DNA from: UBA8919 sp041658185
Lineage (GTDB): Bacteria > Elusimicrobiota > UBA8919
Assembly: GCA_041658185.1 (NCBI GenBank)
Contig: JBBAAR010000008.1
Span: 62,001 to 126,000 of the forward strand
DNA: 64,000 bases
Direction: 5' to 3'
Under the pieces are notes generated by a model. It was not told the DNA's origin. It was given only the letters and a program-made list of their open reading frames with translations, and ran no database searches. Below are positions 15,814-23,759 of the stretch, piece after piece. The translations under genes and the position numbers were made by a program. How positions within the stretch are numbered: position 1 is the first letter of the stretch; each line of letters starts with the position of its first letter.

Positions 15814-16193
15814 TCACGGCAATAGGAAGAAGAAAAACGGCGGTGGCGCAGGTAAAACTTTCGGCCGGTAGCGGGAAAGTGGTTGTTAACGATAAACCGC
15901 TGGCATCTTATTTTGCCGGTTTAGTGAGATTTCAGCGTGCCGCTCTTGCGCCGTTTGAAGCGGTAAAAGTTTCTACGCAATATGATGTTTTGGCAAGTGT
16001 TGCCGGCGGCGGAGTGATGGCGCAGGCGGAGGCAATAAGACACGGTATCGCCCGCGCTTTGGCATCAATTGACGGCGGATTTAAGGCGATAATGAAAAAA
16101 GAGGGATATTTGACCCGCGACGACAGAATGGTTGAGAGAAAAAAACCCGGAAAAGCCAAAGCAAGGAAAAGTTTCCAGTGGACGAAAAGATAG
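15789..16193 (+). CDS. rpsI: 30S ribosomal protein S9
   Basis: A 134-residue S9: AIGRRKTAVAQVKLSAGSGK at the N-terminus, GGGVMAQAEAIRHGIARAL in the middle, and the basic C-terminal tail GKAKARKSFQWTKR that reaches the P-site tRNA. The terminal Lys-Arg is conserved. Its stop TAG is joined directly to palindromic element copy 4. Confidence 0.97.
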   Translation: MSKDTGKVITAIGRRKTAVAQVKLSAGSGKVVVNDKPLASYFAGLVRFQRAALAPFEAVKVSTQYDVLASVAGGGVMAQAEAIRHGIARALASIDGGFKAIMKKEGYLTRDDRMVERKKPGKAKARKSFQWTKR

Positions 16194-16376
16194 TCGCTCG
16201 CAAGCAAATTTGTCGGAAAAGCCCCTAAGGGACTCCCTGCGGTCGCTCATCCGACCGCCCTGTCGGATTTCGCTCTGCTTGCCCCGTTAGATAAGATTCT
16301 CTATCTAACGGGGTGAATCGCTCCTGAAAGCGAAGTCGCTCCTCAAGGTTCCTTACAAATTTCTTGCTCGCTCCGA
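16194..16376 (+). repeat. Nested palindromic intergenic element, copy 4
   Basis: Begins at the rpsI stop with TCGCTCGCAAGCAAATTTGT and closes with TTACAAATTTCTTGCTCGCT. Inner hairpins: CCGACCGCCCTGTCGG, CCCCGTTAGATA...TATCTAACGGGG, and CGCTCCTGAAAGCG. The longest member, about 183 nt; it carries a long inner hairpin that the others lack. Confidence 0.85.
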
Positions 16377-16386
16377 ATTAGAAAAA

Positions 16387-18135
16387 ATGAAGAAAAAAAC
16401 AATCGGGTATCTGCTCGGCATATCGGCAATTCTCATAATTCTGGTTATCAATTTTTTGGGCATATTTGAGTTGCTTGAATACAAATCCTACGATTTCCGT
16501 CTGAAATTAAGGGGTCAAAAAAATCCCACCGGAGAAATAGTAATTGCTGCGATTGACGAGGATAGTTTAGATAAATTAGGACGCTGGCCTTGGGACAGAA
16601 GCGTTCACGCAAAACTGATAGAAAAATTGATTTCTGCCGGTGTTAGAGTTATCGGGTTTGATGTTTTGTTCATTGAAAAAAGTAATCAGCAGAGCGATAA
16701 ATTGTTGTCCGATGCGATGATGAAATCGCACCGCTGCGTTAACGAAATTCTGTTTGAAGTTGTAAAGGGCGTGTCGGTAAAAGCAAAACCTCCTATTGAA
16801 GGTATCATAAAAAGTTCTTTGCTTCTCGGTTCGCCTAACATTTTTCCTGAAACCGACGGTGTTGTAAGAAAAATGAAGCCGGTTATAGAATATCAGGGTG
16901 CTATTTATCCTCATATTTCAGTAGCGATTGCCTCTGCATATCTTAACAAACCGTGGCAGGAGTTGGTGAAAAATCTTTCTTTAGACGAAAACGGCGAGAT
17001 GTTGATAAATTACGGCGGCGAGTTTGAGACATTCAGATATGTTTCGTATTCCAAAATTATTGAAGGTAATGTTGACGCTAAAATTTTCAAAGATAAAATA
17101 ATTCTAATCGGCTATGCGGCTGCGGGATTAGGCGACAGGCATGTTACCCCATTTTCTCCTGCAATGCCGGGAATAGAAACGATTGCAAACAACATCAATG
17201 CGTTTATTAATTCGGACTTTATTTCGTATCCGAATGCTTGGGCGGGTTTTTTATCCATTGTTATCGTCGGTTTAATTTTAACCTTTTTTCTGCCGAAACT
17301 TTCGCCGTGGAAGTCAACGCTTCTGACGATTTTTATTTTTATTTTCTGGTCTTTTATATGCAATTATTATTTTGCCGAAAGAAAAATCTGGCTTAAGTAT
17401 GTACCGACGGCATCTCTCGTTGTTTTCTCATATATTTCAATAACAGCGTGGCGGTTTATTACCGAAGAAAAAGAAAAAAGGTGGCTTAAAAAGGCGTTCG
17501 GGCAGTATCTTTCCCCGATTGTCATCAACGAACTTCAGAAAAATCCGGATGCACTCACGCTCGGCGGTAAAAGGGCTCAGTTGACCGTTCTTTTCTCGGA
17601 TATACGCGGATTTACGACAATATCGGAGGCGTCCACGCCTGAAAAGGTCGTGGCGCTTCTTAATGAGTATCTAACAAAAATGACGGAAGTGGTTTTTAAG
17701 TATGAGGGCACGCTTGACAAATTTATCGGCGATGCGGTGATGGCTTTTTGGAACGCGCCTCTTCCGCAGAATGACCACGCAAAAAGAGCCGTCTTCTGTG
17801 CGATAGATATGATGGGAGAACTTGCAAAACTTCAGGAAAAATGGCGTTCCGAAAAACGACCGGTTATAGACATAGGTATCGGCATAAACACCGGCGATAT
17901 GGTCGTCGGGAATATGGGTTCCGTTGAAAGAATGGACTATACGGTTATCGGCGATAATGTAAATCTCGGCGCCCGGCTTGAATCACTCAATAAAGAATTT
18001 TTAACGCATATAATTATTTCAGAGTCAACATACCAGTATGTGAAAGATTTTGTAAAAACAAAACCGCTCGGTTCGACGAAAGTTAAGGGCAAGGAAAAAC
18101 CGGTGGAGATTTTTGAAGTAATAGGAAAAGTATAA
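16387..18135 (+). CDS. CHASE2-domain class III adenylate cyclase
   Basis: A 582-residue membrane-bound cyclase. A first membrane helix (about residues 5-27) precedes an extracytoplasmic CHASE2 sensor domain (about 30-280, including GFDVLFIEKSNQQSD and PNIFPETDGVVR). Three hydrophobic segments follow (about 283-355) and then the catalytic domain (about 395-540). Metal-binding Asp405 (FSDIRGFT) and Asp449 (FIGDAVMAFW) are present, as are LDKF and MDYTVIGDNVN, which favour ATP over GTP. It probably makes cAMP in response to an external signal; a cNMP-binding protein is encoded at 24694. Confidence 0.92.
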   Translation: MKKKTIGYLLGISAILIILVINFLGIFELLEYKSYDFRLKLRGQKNPTGEIVIAAIDEDSLDKLGRWPWDRSVHAKLIEKLISAGVRVIGFDVLFIEKSNQQSDKLLSDAMMKSHRCVNEILFEVVKGVSVKAKPPIEGIIKSSLLLGSPNIFPETDGVVRKMKPVIEYQGAIYPHISVAIASAYLNKPWQELVKNLSLDENGEMLINYGGEFETFRYVSYSKIIEGNVDAKIFKDKIILIGYAAAGLGDRHVTPFSPAMPGIETIANNINAFINSDFISYPNAWAGFLSIVIVGLILTFFLPKLSPWKSTLLTIFIFIFWSFICNYYFAERKIWLKYVPTASLVVFSYISITAWRFITEEKEKRWLKKAFGQYLSPIVINELQKNPDALTLGGKRAQLTVLFSDIRGFTTISEASTPEKVVALLNEYLTKMTEVVFKYEGTLDKFIGDAVMAFWNAPLPQNDHAKRAVFCAIDMMGELAKLQEKWRSEKRPVIDIGIGINTGDMVVGNMGSVERMDYTVIGDNVNLGARLESLNKEFLTHIIISESTYQYVKDFVKTKPLGSTKVKGKEKPVEIFEVIGKV

Positions 18136-18818
18136 TGTATTTTTTCTGGCGATTACTTTTGGCGCATCTTCTGGCTGATTTTACATTTCAGACGGACAGA
18201 ATCGCAAAATGGAAAAGAGAAGATATTTCCGGCATATTTTTTCATGTTCTTATATTTCTCTTTTTTGCGGTTGCGATAAATTACCAGTATCTTCCCCAGA
18301 AGGATTTTGCGTTTGCGCTTTTAATTCTCGCAGTGACACATGTTATTGAAGACCAGTGGCGCGTGTTCAGCATAAATAGATACAATTCGCCCGACAATAT
18401 CATGTTTTTTTTGTGGGACCAGTTTGTCCACATCCTTCTCATTTTTGTGCTTGCTCCGGCAAACCCCATCGGCGCCGAGACGGAGAAATGGGTTTTTATT
18501 TTGATAATTTTTGTGGTTGACGCACAGTTTTCAACCATTTTGATTTACTTTATCAAAAAATTATTTTATGACGGGGCAGGTATTATAACCCAGGAAAAGT
18601 ATCACGGGATTGCCGAGCGACTGCTCGTTGTCGGTTGTTTCATAATTCCCGGAAAATGGTACTGGCTTGTGCTTCCCTTTGCGGTGATACTTGTAATAAC
18701 CGAGCGGTTCTCTCTGAAAAAAACGGACAACGACCTTGATTTTTCCGCTTTTAATATAATTACCTCAAATGTCATAGCGGTAATTTTAAGCATAGCGGCC
18801 CGGAGTGTGTGGTATTAG
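18135..18818 (+). CDS. DUF3307 membrane protein
   Basis: A 227-residue polytopic membrane protein with the DUF3307 start LLLAHLLADFTFQTDRIAKW followed by an FFHVLIF segment, and about six hydrophobic helices. Function unknown for the family. Its start codon overlaps the cyclase stop by one base, so the two are translationally coupled and may act together. Confidence 0.8.
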   Translation: MYFFWRLLLAHLLADFTFQTDRIAKWKREDISGIFFHVLIFLFFAVAINYQYLPQKDFAFALLILAVTHVIEDQWRVFSINRYNSPDNIMFFLWDQFVHILLIFVLAPANPIGAETEKWVFILIIFVVDAQFSTILIYFIKKLFYDGAGIITQEKYHGIAERLLVVGCFIIPGKWYWLVLPFAVILVITERFSLKKTDNDLDFSAFNIITSNVIAVILSIAARSVWY

Positions 18819-18820
18819 TT

Positions 18821-18890
18821 GCGCCGTTAGCTCAACTGGACCCCGACTAAAAGTCGGGGCAGGTGCCGCATTCGGCGGAGTTTATCCCGT
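18821..18890 (+). pseudogene. Decayed tRNA-Arg copy disrupted by hairpin modules
   Basis: GCGCCGTTAGCTCAACTGGA (18821-18840) repeats the first 20 bases of the intact tRNA at 18897 with one change. It is then broken by the hairpin CCCCGACTAAAAGTCGGGG (18841-18859), resumes with GCATTCGGC (as in the anticodon stem), and ends in the repeat word GGAGTTTATCCCG. It cannot fold as a tRNA. Confidence 0.6.
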
Positions 18891-18896
18891 AAAAAT

Positions 18897-18970
18897 GCGT
18901 CGTTAGCTCAACTGGATAGAGCATTCGGCTACGAACCGAAAGGTTGCAGGTTCAACTCCTGCACGACGCG
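18897..18970 (+). tRNA. tRNA-Arg (anticodon ACG)
   Basis: Complete cloverleaf: acceptor GCGTCGT pairs with ACGACGC, D-arm GCTC/GAGC, anticodon stem TTCGG/CCGAA with loop CTACGAA giving anticodon ACG, and T-arm GCAGG/CCTGC with loop TTCAACT. The CCA end is not encoded. A34 of this tRNA is the known substrate of TadA, whose gene begins 10 nt downstream on the same strand. Confidence 0.96.
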
Positions 18971-18980
18971 GATAATTAAA

Positions 18981-19427
18981 ATGTCCGATATTTTTTTTTT
19001 GAAACAAGCACTTAAAGAAGCAAAAAAGGCGGCTAAATCCGGCGAGGTGCCGGTCGGGTGCGTTATCGTCAAAGACGGAAAAATCATTTCCCGTGCGCAT
19101 AATTTAACGGTAAAAAGAAATGACCCGACTGCCCACGCGGAAATTTTAGCGATAAAAAAAGCGGCACAAAAAATAGAAAATTACCGCTTGACAAATTGTG
19201 AAATGTATATTACAATTGAGCCGTGCCCGATGTGTGCCGGCGCTGCTGTTTGGGCCCGCGTTAGAAAAATTATTTTCGGAGTTTGCGACGAAAAGTCCGG
19301 TGCATGCGGAAGCGTAGTAAATATCGCGAACAATAAAAAATTAAATCACCGCATTAAAATAAAAGGCGGCGTACTTTCAAGCGAGTGCGCCGATTTAATG
19401 AGAAAATTTTTTAAGGAGCGCAGATGA
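18981..19427 (+). CDS. tadA: tRNA-specific adenosine-34 deaminase TadA
   Basis: A 148-residue zinc deaminase converting A34 to inosine in tRNA-Arg(ACG). Motifs: AHAEILAI with the zinc His and catalytic Glu, and EPCPMCAGA with the two zinc Cys. GEVPVGCVIV near residues 21-30 is the usual N-terminal block. It overlaps the thioredoxin gene by 4 nt. The tRNA it acts on is immediately upstream, an unusually direct enzyme-substrate pairing. Confidence 0.94.
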   Translation: MSDIFFLKQALKEAKKAAKSGEVPVGCVIVKDGKIISRAHNLTVKRNDPTAHAEILAIKKAAQKIENYRLTNCEMYITIEPCPMCAGAAVWARVRKIIFGVCDEKSGACGSVVNIANNKKLNHRIKIKGGVLSSECADLMRKFFKERR

Positions 19428-19954
19428 TAAAAAAAACAATTAAGAATTACGGTTTGTTTTTGATTCTCATTCTTAATTTTCAATTTTCAATTTTCAATTG
19501 TCTTTATTCCGCTCCTCCCGGCATAGATGTCGGAAATAAATCGGTTGATTTTTCGCTCAAAGTCCTTTCGTCAGCCGAAACATTCAAACTTTCAAATTAC
19601 GACGGTAAAAATCCCGTACTTGTCAATTTTTTTGCAACTTGGTGTCCTTACTGCGTTGAGGAAATTCCGGTGTTAAACAAAATCCATAATGAATACGGCA
19701 AGAAAGGTCTTCTTATCGCTTCAATAAATATTCAAGAGCGGGAGAGTAAAGTTGCGGATTTTGTCAAAAGAAAAAAAATACTTTACAAAATTTTGCTTGA
19801 TACGGATTCCGAAGTTTCAAAAAAGTTCAAGGTCTACGGCATCCCGACCAATATTTTGATTGATTCAAAAGGCGTAATTGTTTTTCGCGGTAATAATCTG
19901 CCGGATGAAAAGGATATAGAGAAGGTGTTACCAAGAAAAAAAGCGAAAAAATGA
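19424..19954 (+). CDS. TlpA/ResA-like thioredoxin-fold protein, exported
   Basis: A 176-residue redoxin with active site WCPYC (in FFATWCPYCVEEIPVLN), the cis-Pro segment GIPTNILID and a central insertion typical of TlpA-like proteins. The exported N-terminus (LILILNFQFSIFNCLYS) is encoded by three copies of the heptamer TTTTCAA, so its signal or anchor sequence looks repeat-derived. Probably reduces periplasmic disulfides or serves cytochrome maturation; followed by a flavin reductase with a 4-nt overlap. Confidence 0.88.
   Translation: MIKKTIKNYGLFLILILNFQFSIFNCLYSAPPGIDVGNKSVDFSLKVLSSAETFKLSNYDGKNPVLVNFFATWCPYCVEEIPVLNKIHNEYGKKGLLIASINIQERESKVADFVKRKKILYKILLDTDSEVSKKFKVYGIPTNILIDSKGVIVFRGNNLPDEKDIEKVLPRKKAKK
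19477..19500 (+). repeat. In-frame heptanucleotide repeat (TTTTCAA)x3
   Basis: Three TTTTCAA units in the signal-peptide coding region of the thioredoxin gene. An inverted partner (CAATTAAGAATTA) lies at 19437-19449, so the pair could form a hairpin across the start of the gene. Confidence 0.85.
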
Positions 19955-20526
19955 AAGTTCTCGGAATTTCTGCTGCGGCAACGCCAAATAGCCGGAGCGA
20001 GTTGCTTCTTAACTCACTTTTAGATGAATTCTCAAAAAATACCCTTGATGTTAAAAAAATTTTCATCCGCGACCTGAAAATATCTTTTTGCGACGGGTTT
20101 CGCGGCTGTGAAAAAACCGGAAAGTGCAAATTTACCGACGATATGCAGGTTCTGGAAAAAGCAATTTTATCGTCGGATATTGTTGCCGTTTCCGCTCCGA
20201 TTTATTTTACTTCACTTCCGGCAAAATTAAAGGCAGTTGTGGACAGATGCCAACTCTACTGGGCGAGGAAAAATATTTTAGGCACGTTTTCGCCTTCGCC
20301 GAAAAAAGGGTTTTTTATATCGGTCGCCGGCAGAAATCCGGATTTCAGTCATGCGGAAACAATTATCAGGGCTTTTTTCAGCGTATTTAATATAAAATTC
20401 TGCGGGAACTTTTATCTTCCGGATACGGATAAACTTAACGATGAACAGTTCGCGAAAGCAAAAGATGATGTAAAAAAATTATCCCGCGAAATCGGGGCGG
20501 AGGTTACGGATGAAAGCAATTGTTGA
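19951..20526 (+). CDS. NAD(P)H-dependent FMN reductase / flavodoxin-like protein
   Basis: A 191-residue flavoprotein of the FMN_red family. The N-terminal KVLGISAAATPNSRSELLL is the phosphate-binding loop region, GCEKTGKCKFTDDM carries two Cys in the family's usual place, and DIVAVSAPIYFTSLPAKLKA is the flavin-ring loop. It overlaps the ferredoxin gene by 17 nt, suggesting electron transfer between the two proteins in redox balancing with the por operon behind. Confidence 0.88.
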   Translation: MKVLGISAAATPNSRSELLLNSLLDEFSKNTLDVKKIFIRDLKISFCDGFRGCEKTGKCKFTDDMQVLEKAILSSDIVAVSAPIYFTSLPAKLKAVVDRCQLYWARKNILGTFSPSPKKGFFISVAGRNPDFSHAETIIRAFFSVFNIKFCGNFYLPDTDKLNDEQFAKAKDDVKKLSREIGAEVTDESNC

Positions 20527-20695
20527 TAAAGATGTTTGTACCGGGTGCGGGTTATGCGTAGATACATGTCCTGATGTTTTTGAAATGCAGGACACCGTAG
20601 CGGTAGCGAAGGTATCGGAGGTTCCGGCATCTGCAGAGGATTGTGCAAAACAGGCGGCATCGGATTGCCCGGTAGAGGCGATAAAAGTAGTGTAA
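20510..20695 (+). CDS. Small 4Fe-4S ferredoxin
   Basis: A 61-residue single-cluster ferredoxin: DVCTGCGLCVDTCPDVF holds CxxCxxC...CP, and DCPVEAIKV near the end gives the fourth cluster Cys. Likely electron acceptor for the adjacent pyruvate:ferredoxin oxidoreductase. Overlaps the flavin reductase gene; its TAA is joined directly to palindromic element copy 2. Confidence 0.92.
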   Translation: MKAIVDKDVCTGCGLCVDTCPDVFEMQDTVAVAKVSEVPASAEDCAKQAASDCPVEAIKVV

Positions 20696-20811
20696 CGCTC
20701 GCAAGCAAATTTTTTTGAGACGCTCGTCAGAACTCGCTCTGCAATTTACTCCTGGAACGAATAAGTCGTAAATTGAGGCTCTTCAAAAATTTCTTGCTTC
20801 GCTTTTGGTAA
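20696..20811 (+). repeat. Nested palindromic intergenic element, copy 2
   Basis: Starts at the base after the ferredoxin stop with CGCTCGCAAGCAAATTTTTT and ends AAATTTCTTGCTTCGCTT. Inner hairpin CAATTTAC/GTAAATTG. Nearly identical to copy 1 in its core. Confidence 0.88.
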
Positions 20812-20824
20812 AAAAAGGTAAAAT

Positions 20825-21397
20825 ATGAAAGACATTATTGAAATCAGATGGCATGGTCGCGGCGGGCAGGGTGCAAAAACTGCTGCGCTTCTTTTTGCGG
20901 AAGCGGCACTTTCAACAGGGAAATATGTTCAGGGTTTTCCGGAATATGGTCCCGAAAGAATGGGTGCGCCCGTGCAATCGTTTAACCGCCTATCAGATAA
21001 ACCTATTACGCTTCACTGCGGGATTACCCAGCCGGATTTCGTTGTCGTGCTTGACCCTACGCTTATAAAAACGGCTAATGTTACGGCGGGCTTAACCGAT
21101 GCGGGTGCTATCATCATAAATACCGAAAAAACTGCCGCCGAAATGAAAAAGGAATTAAACTTCAACGGCAGGGTCTTCGTCATCAACGCATCAAAAATTG
21201 CAAAGGAATGTTTCGGCAAAGCGATTCCCAATACTCCGATGATGGGTGCGCTTGTCAAGGTTACAAATTTTCTGGAAATTTCAGGCGTTTTGGAAGATAC
21301 GAAGAAAAAACTTGAGAAAAAATTTTCCCACAAACCGGAAATAATTGAGGGTAATATAAAATCAATAAAACGGGCGTTTGAGGAAGTAATGGGTTAA
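20825..21397 (+). CDS. porG: Pyruvate:ferredoxin oxidoreductase, gamma subunit
   Basis: A 190-residue PorG/KorC-type subunit: RWHGRGGQGAKTAALLFAEA at the N-terminus, then FPEYGPERMGAPVQSFNRLS. Together with delta, alpha and beta genes it forms the archaeal-type four-subunit 2-oxoacid oxidoreductase that interconverts pyruvate and acetyl-CoA with ferredoxin. The pyruvate assignment is inferred from the beta subunit; a 2-oxoisovalerate enzyme is a possible alternative. Confidence 0.9.
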   Translation: MKDIIEIRWHGRGGQGAKTAALLFAEAALSTGKYVQGFPEYGPERMGAPVQSFNRLSDKPITLHCGITQPDFVVVLDPTLIKTANVTAGLTDAGAIIINTEKTAAEMKKELNFNGRVFVINASKIAKECFGKAIPNTPMMGALVKVTNFLEISGVLEDTKKKLEKKFSHKPEIIEGNIKSIKRAFEEVMG

Positions 21398-21405
21398 AAT
21401 TAAAT

Positions 21406-21693
21406 ATGGAAAAAAAACTTGGTTGGAAAGAACTGCCGGAAGGCGATATTTTAGAGGCAGGCACCGCAAAAAATTTTAAGACAGGCGACTGGCGCAGTAT
21501 GAGAGCCGTTTTTCACCCTGAAAAATGTATCCAGTGTTTCATCTGCTGGATAAATTGTCCTGACTCGTCAATAATTGTTAAAGACGGAAAAGTTATAGGA
21601 ATTGATTTAGAACACTGCAAGGGCTGCGGAATCTGTGCAAGAGAATGTCCGCCCAAAGCGACTGCGATAACGATGGAGGAAGAGAAAAAATAG
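21406..21693 (+). CDS. porD: Pyruvate:ferredoxin oxidoreductase, delta (ferredoxin) subunit
   Basis: A 95-residue 2x[4Fe-4S] subunit with CIQCFICWINCPDS near residues 43-56 and CKGCGICARECPPKA near 72-86, both full CxxCxxCxxxCP motifs. Relays electrons from the thiamine site in PorB to soluble ferredoxin. Eight nt after porG. Its TAG is fused to palindromic element copy 3. Confidence 0.93.
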   Translation: MEKKLGWKELPEGDILEAGTAKNFKTGDWRSMRAVFHPEKCIQCFICWINCPDSSIIVKDGKVIGIDLEHCKGCGICARECPPKATAITMEEEKK

Positions 21694-21804
21694 TCGCTCG
21701 CAAGTAAATTTCTTTGAGACGCTCGTCAGAACTCGCTCTACAATTTGCTCCTGGAAAGAATAAGTCGCAAATTGAGGCTCTTCAGAAATTTCTTGCTTCG
21801 CTCC
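21694..21804 (+). repeat. Nested palindromic intergenic element, copy 3
   Basis: Begins TCGCTCGCAAGTAAATTTCT right at the porD stop and closes with GAAATTTCTTGCTTCGCTC. The inner hairpin is now CAATTTGC/GCAAATTG: both sides changed relative to copies 1 and 2 (TAC/GTA to TGC/GCA), a compensatory pair. Confidence 0.88.
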
Positions 21805-21827
21805 ACGATTAAGAAGAGGTATGAAAT

Positions 21828-22997
21828 ATGAAAACAGCAAAAACCGGAAATGAAGCGATGGCTGAGGCGATGCGTCAGATAAATCCTGATGTCGTTGCCG
21901 CATATCCTATTACGCCTGCGACGGAAATCGTTATGATTTTTTCGCAGTTTGTTGCCGACGGGCTTGTTGATACCGAATATATTGCAGTTGAGTCGGAACA
22001 CTCCGCGATGTCCGCCTGTATCGGTGCCGTTTCCGCCGGAGCGCGGGTTATGACGTCCACATCTTCGCAGGGACTTGCACTGATGTACGAAATGCTTTAC
22101 ATTGCGGCAGGATTGCGGCTTCCGATTGTCGTTGCCGAGGTCAACCGCGCACTTTCATCACCTATAAACATTCACGGCGACCATTCCGACACGATGGGTG
22201 CTCGTGATTCCGGCTGGATTCAGATTTTTTCCGAAAACTCTCAGGAGGCATATGATAATATGATACAGGCGGTCAGGATTGCCGAAAAAGCGAAACTTCC
22301 GGTTATGGTAATGACCGACGGATTTATTATCAGCCACTGTCTTGAAGTTATTGATATGCTCTCTGATGCCGATGTGAAAAAATTCGTCGGCGAATATAAG
22401 CCCGAAAGATTTTTGCTTGATGTAAAAAATCCGTTCACGCTCGGTGCGATTGACCTGCAGGATTATTATTTTGAACACAAAATGCAGGAAGCGGAAGCGA
22501 TGAAAAATTCCGGAAGAATTATTTTGGATGTCGCCGCGGATTTTAATAAAAAATTCGGAAGAGAGTATTCTTTTTTTGAAAAATACAAATTAGAAGATGC
22601 CGAAATTGCGATTGTCTGCATGGGTTCAACCGCCGGCACAACAAAAGTTGTCGTTGATGAACTGCGGGAAAAAGGAATTAAAGCGGGTTTATTGAAACCG
22701 CGGGTTTTCAGACCGTTCCCGTATAAAGAAATCAGCAACGCACTTTCTCATCTCAAGGCAGCCGCCGTGCTTGACCGCTCCGATACTTTTTCCGCTTATG
22801 CCGGTCCGCTTTTCACCGAAATCACATCCGCTTTATTTACTTCCAACTTCCAACTTCCAACTTCCAACTATATTTATGGCCTCGGCGGGAGGGATATAAA
22901 CACAGAAGACATTAAAAAAGTTTTTGATGAATTGACGGTAATTTCCAAAACGAAAAAAGTTGAAAAACCGATAAATTATATAGGTGTTAGAGAATAA
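21828..22997 (+). CDS. porA: Pyruvate:ferredoxin oxidoreductase, alpha subunit
   Basis: A 389-residue PorA. AEAMRQINPDVVAAYPITPATEIV (first 20 residues of this block are the domain I start), VESEHSAMSACIGAVSAGAR, and the domain II block IVCMGSTAGTTKVVVDEL. In the C-terminal part, about 10 residues (TSNFQLPTSN) are encoded by a four-unit heptamer repeat at 22841-22868; they fall between LFTEITSALF and YIYGLGGRDI, a variable loop, so the enzyme is probably active. Next in the operon comes an inserted ORF6N gene and then porB. Confidence 0.93.
   Translation: MKTAKTGNEAMAEAMRQINPDVVAAYPITPATEIVMIFSQFVADGLVDTEYIAVESEHSAMSACIGAVSAGARVMTSTSSQGLALMYEMLYIAAGLRLPIVVAEVNRALSSPINIHGDHSDTMGARDSGWIQIFSENSQEAYDNMIQAVRIAEKAKLPVMVMTDGFIISHCLEVIDMLSDADVKKFVGEYKPERFLLDVKNPFTLGAIDLQDYYFEHKMQEAEAMKNSGRIILDVAADFNKKFGREYSFFEKYKLEDAEIAIVCMGSTAGTTKVVVDELREKGIKAGLLKPRVFRPFPYKEISNALSHLKAAAVLDRSDTFSAYAGPLFTEITSALFTSNFQLPTSNYIYGLGGRDINTEDIKKVFDELTVISKTKKVEKPINYIGVRE
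22841..22868 (+). repeat. In-frame heptanucleotide repeat (TTCCAAC)x4
   Basis: Four perfect TTCCAAC units in porA, read as TSNFQLP heptapeptide. The same unit class (TTCCNAC) appears at 36575, 42433 (opposite strand) and 59120. Confidence 0.92.
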
Positions 22998-23178
22998 TAT
23001 TAAAAGTATTCTAAGTTAGCAACCGAGATTATTTGTACAGATAATTGCAAAAAATCATTACCCGACTAAGTTGCTTGATAACTCCATGTTTCATCGGTAT
23101 TTGTTAATTTCAAAAGGTGGAAGCAAGAAAAAAGGGGACAGGTATAATAAATTTTAAAAAAGAAAAATCTGCGAATAA

Positions 23179-23724
23179 ATGAAAAAGGTAAAAAGCACAT
23201 TTTCATTAAAGGAAGTTTCGGAAGAAGTTATTATTAATAAGATTTACACCATTCGTGGCAGGCGGGTAATGCTGGATAAAGACCTTGCTGGATTGTATGG
23301 TGTAAAACCAATAGCATTAAGGCAGCAGGTAAAAAGGAATTGGGAAAGATTTCCTGGTGACTTTATGTTCCAGATTACGGATAAAGAAGTGAAAATCATG
23401 GTATCACAAAATGTGATACCATCAAAAAAATATCTTGGTGGGCATTTACCATATTTATTTACAGAATATGGTGCGATAATGATTGCTTCGGTGTTAAATT
23501 CTAAAAGAGCAGTTGATGTTAGTATTTCTGTGGTCAGGGCATTTATCAAAATGAGACAAATGTTAATGGAATATAAAGAACTGAAAAAGAAAATTGAGAA
23601 AATGGAGAGAAAATACGACTATCAATTTAAGATTGTTTTTGATGCAATAAAAAAATTATTAGAACCGCCGCCATCTCAAACATTGCCTAAACAGATAAAA
23701 GGTTTTTTACGAGATAAAATCTGA
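23179..23724 (+). CDS. ORF6N domain protein
   Basis: A 181-residue protein. Residues 15-100 are an ORF6N domain (IINKIYTIRGRRVMLDKDLA, then LRQQVKRNWERFP, then LPYLFTEYGAIMIASVLNS), a DNA-binding or regulatory module common in phages and accessory loci. A coiled coil with alternating Lys and Glu (about 130-150) follows. It lies between porA and porB on the same strand, preceded by a 181-nt spacer containing AAAAAAGGGGACAGGTATAA; this looks like an inserted accessory gene in a metabolic operon. Confidence 0.9.
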   Translation: MKKVKSTFSLKEVSEEVIINKIYTIRGRRVMLDKDLAGLYGVKPIALRQQVKRNWERFPGDFMFQITDKEVKIMVSQNVIPSKKYLGGHLPYLFTEYGAIMIASVLNSKRAVDVSISVVRAFIKMRQMLMEYKELKKKIEKMERKYDYQFKIVFDAIKKLLEPPPSQTLPKQIKGFLRDKI

Positions 23725-23759
23725 AAAAAAGAAGAAAAAAAAGGGAAGAAGGATAAAAT

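Noticed and set aside
19188..19216. Promoter inside tadA (TTGACA, 17 bp, TACAAT)
   Set aside because: The match is good, but the bases encode conserved TadA residues and no leader or regulatory sign follows. Kept only as a possible minor internal start for the thioredoxin gene.
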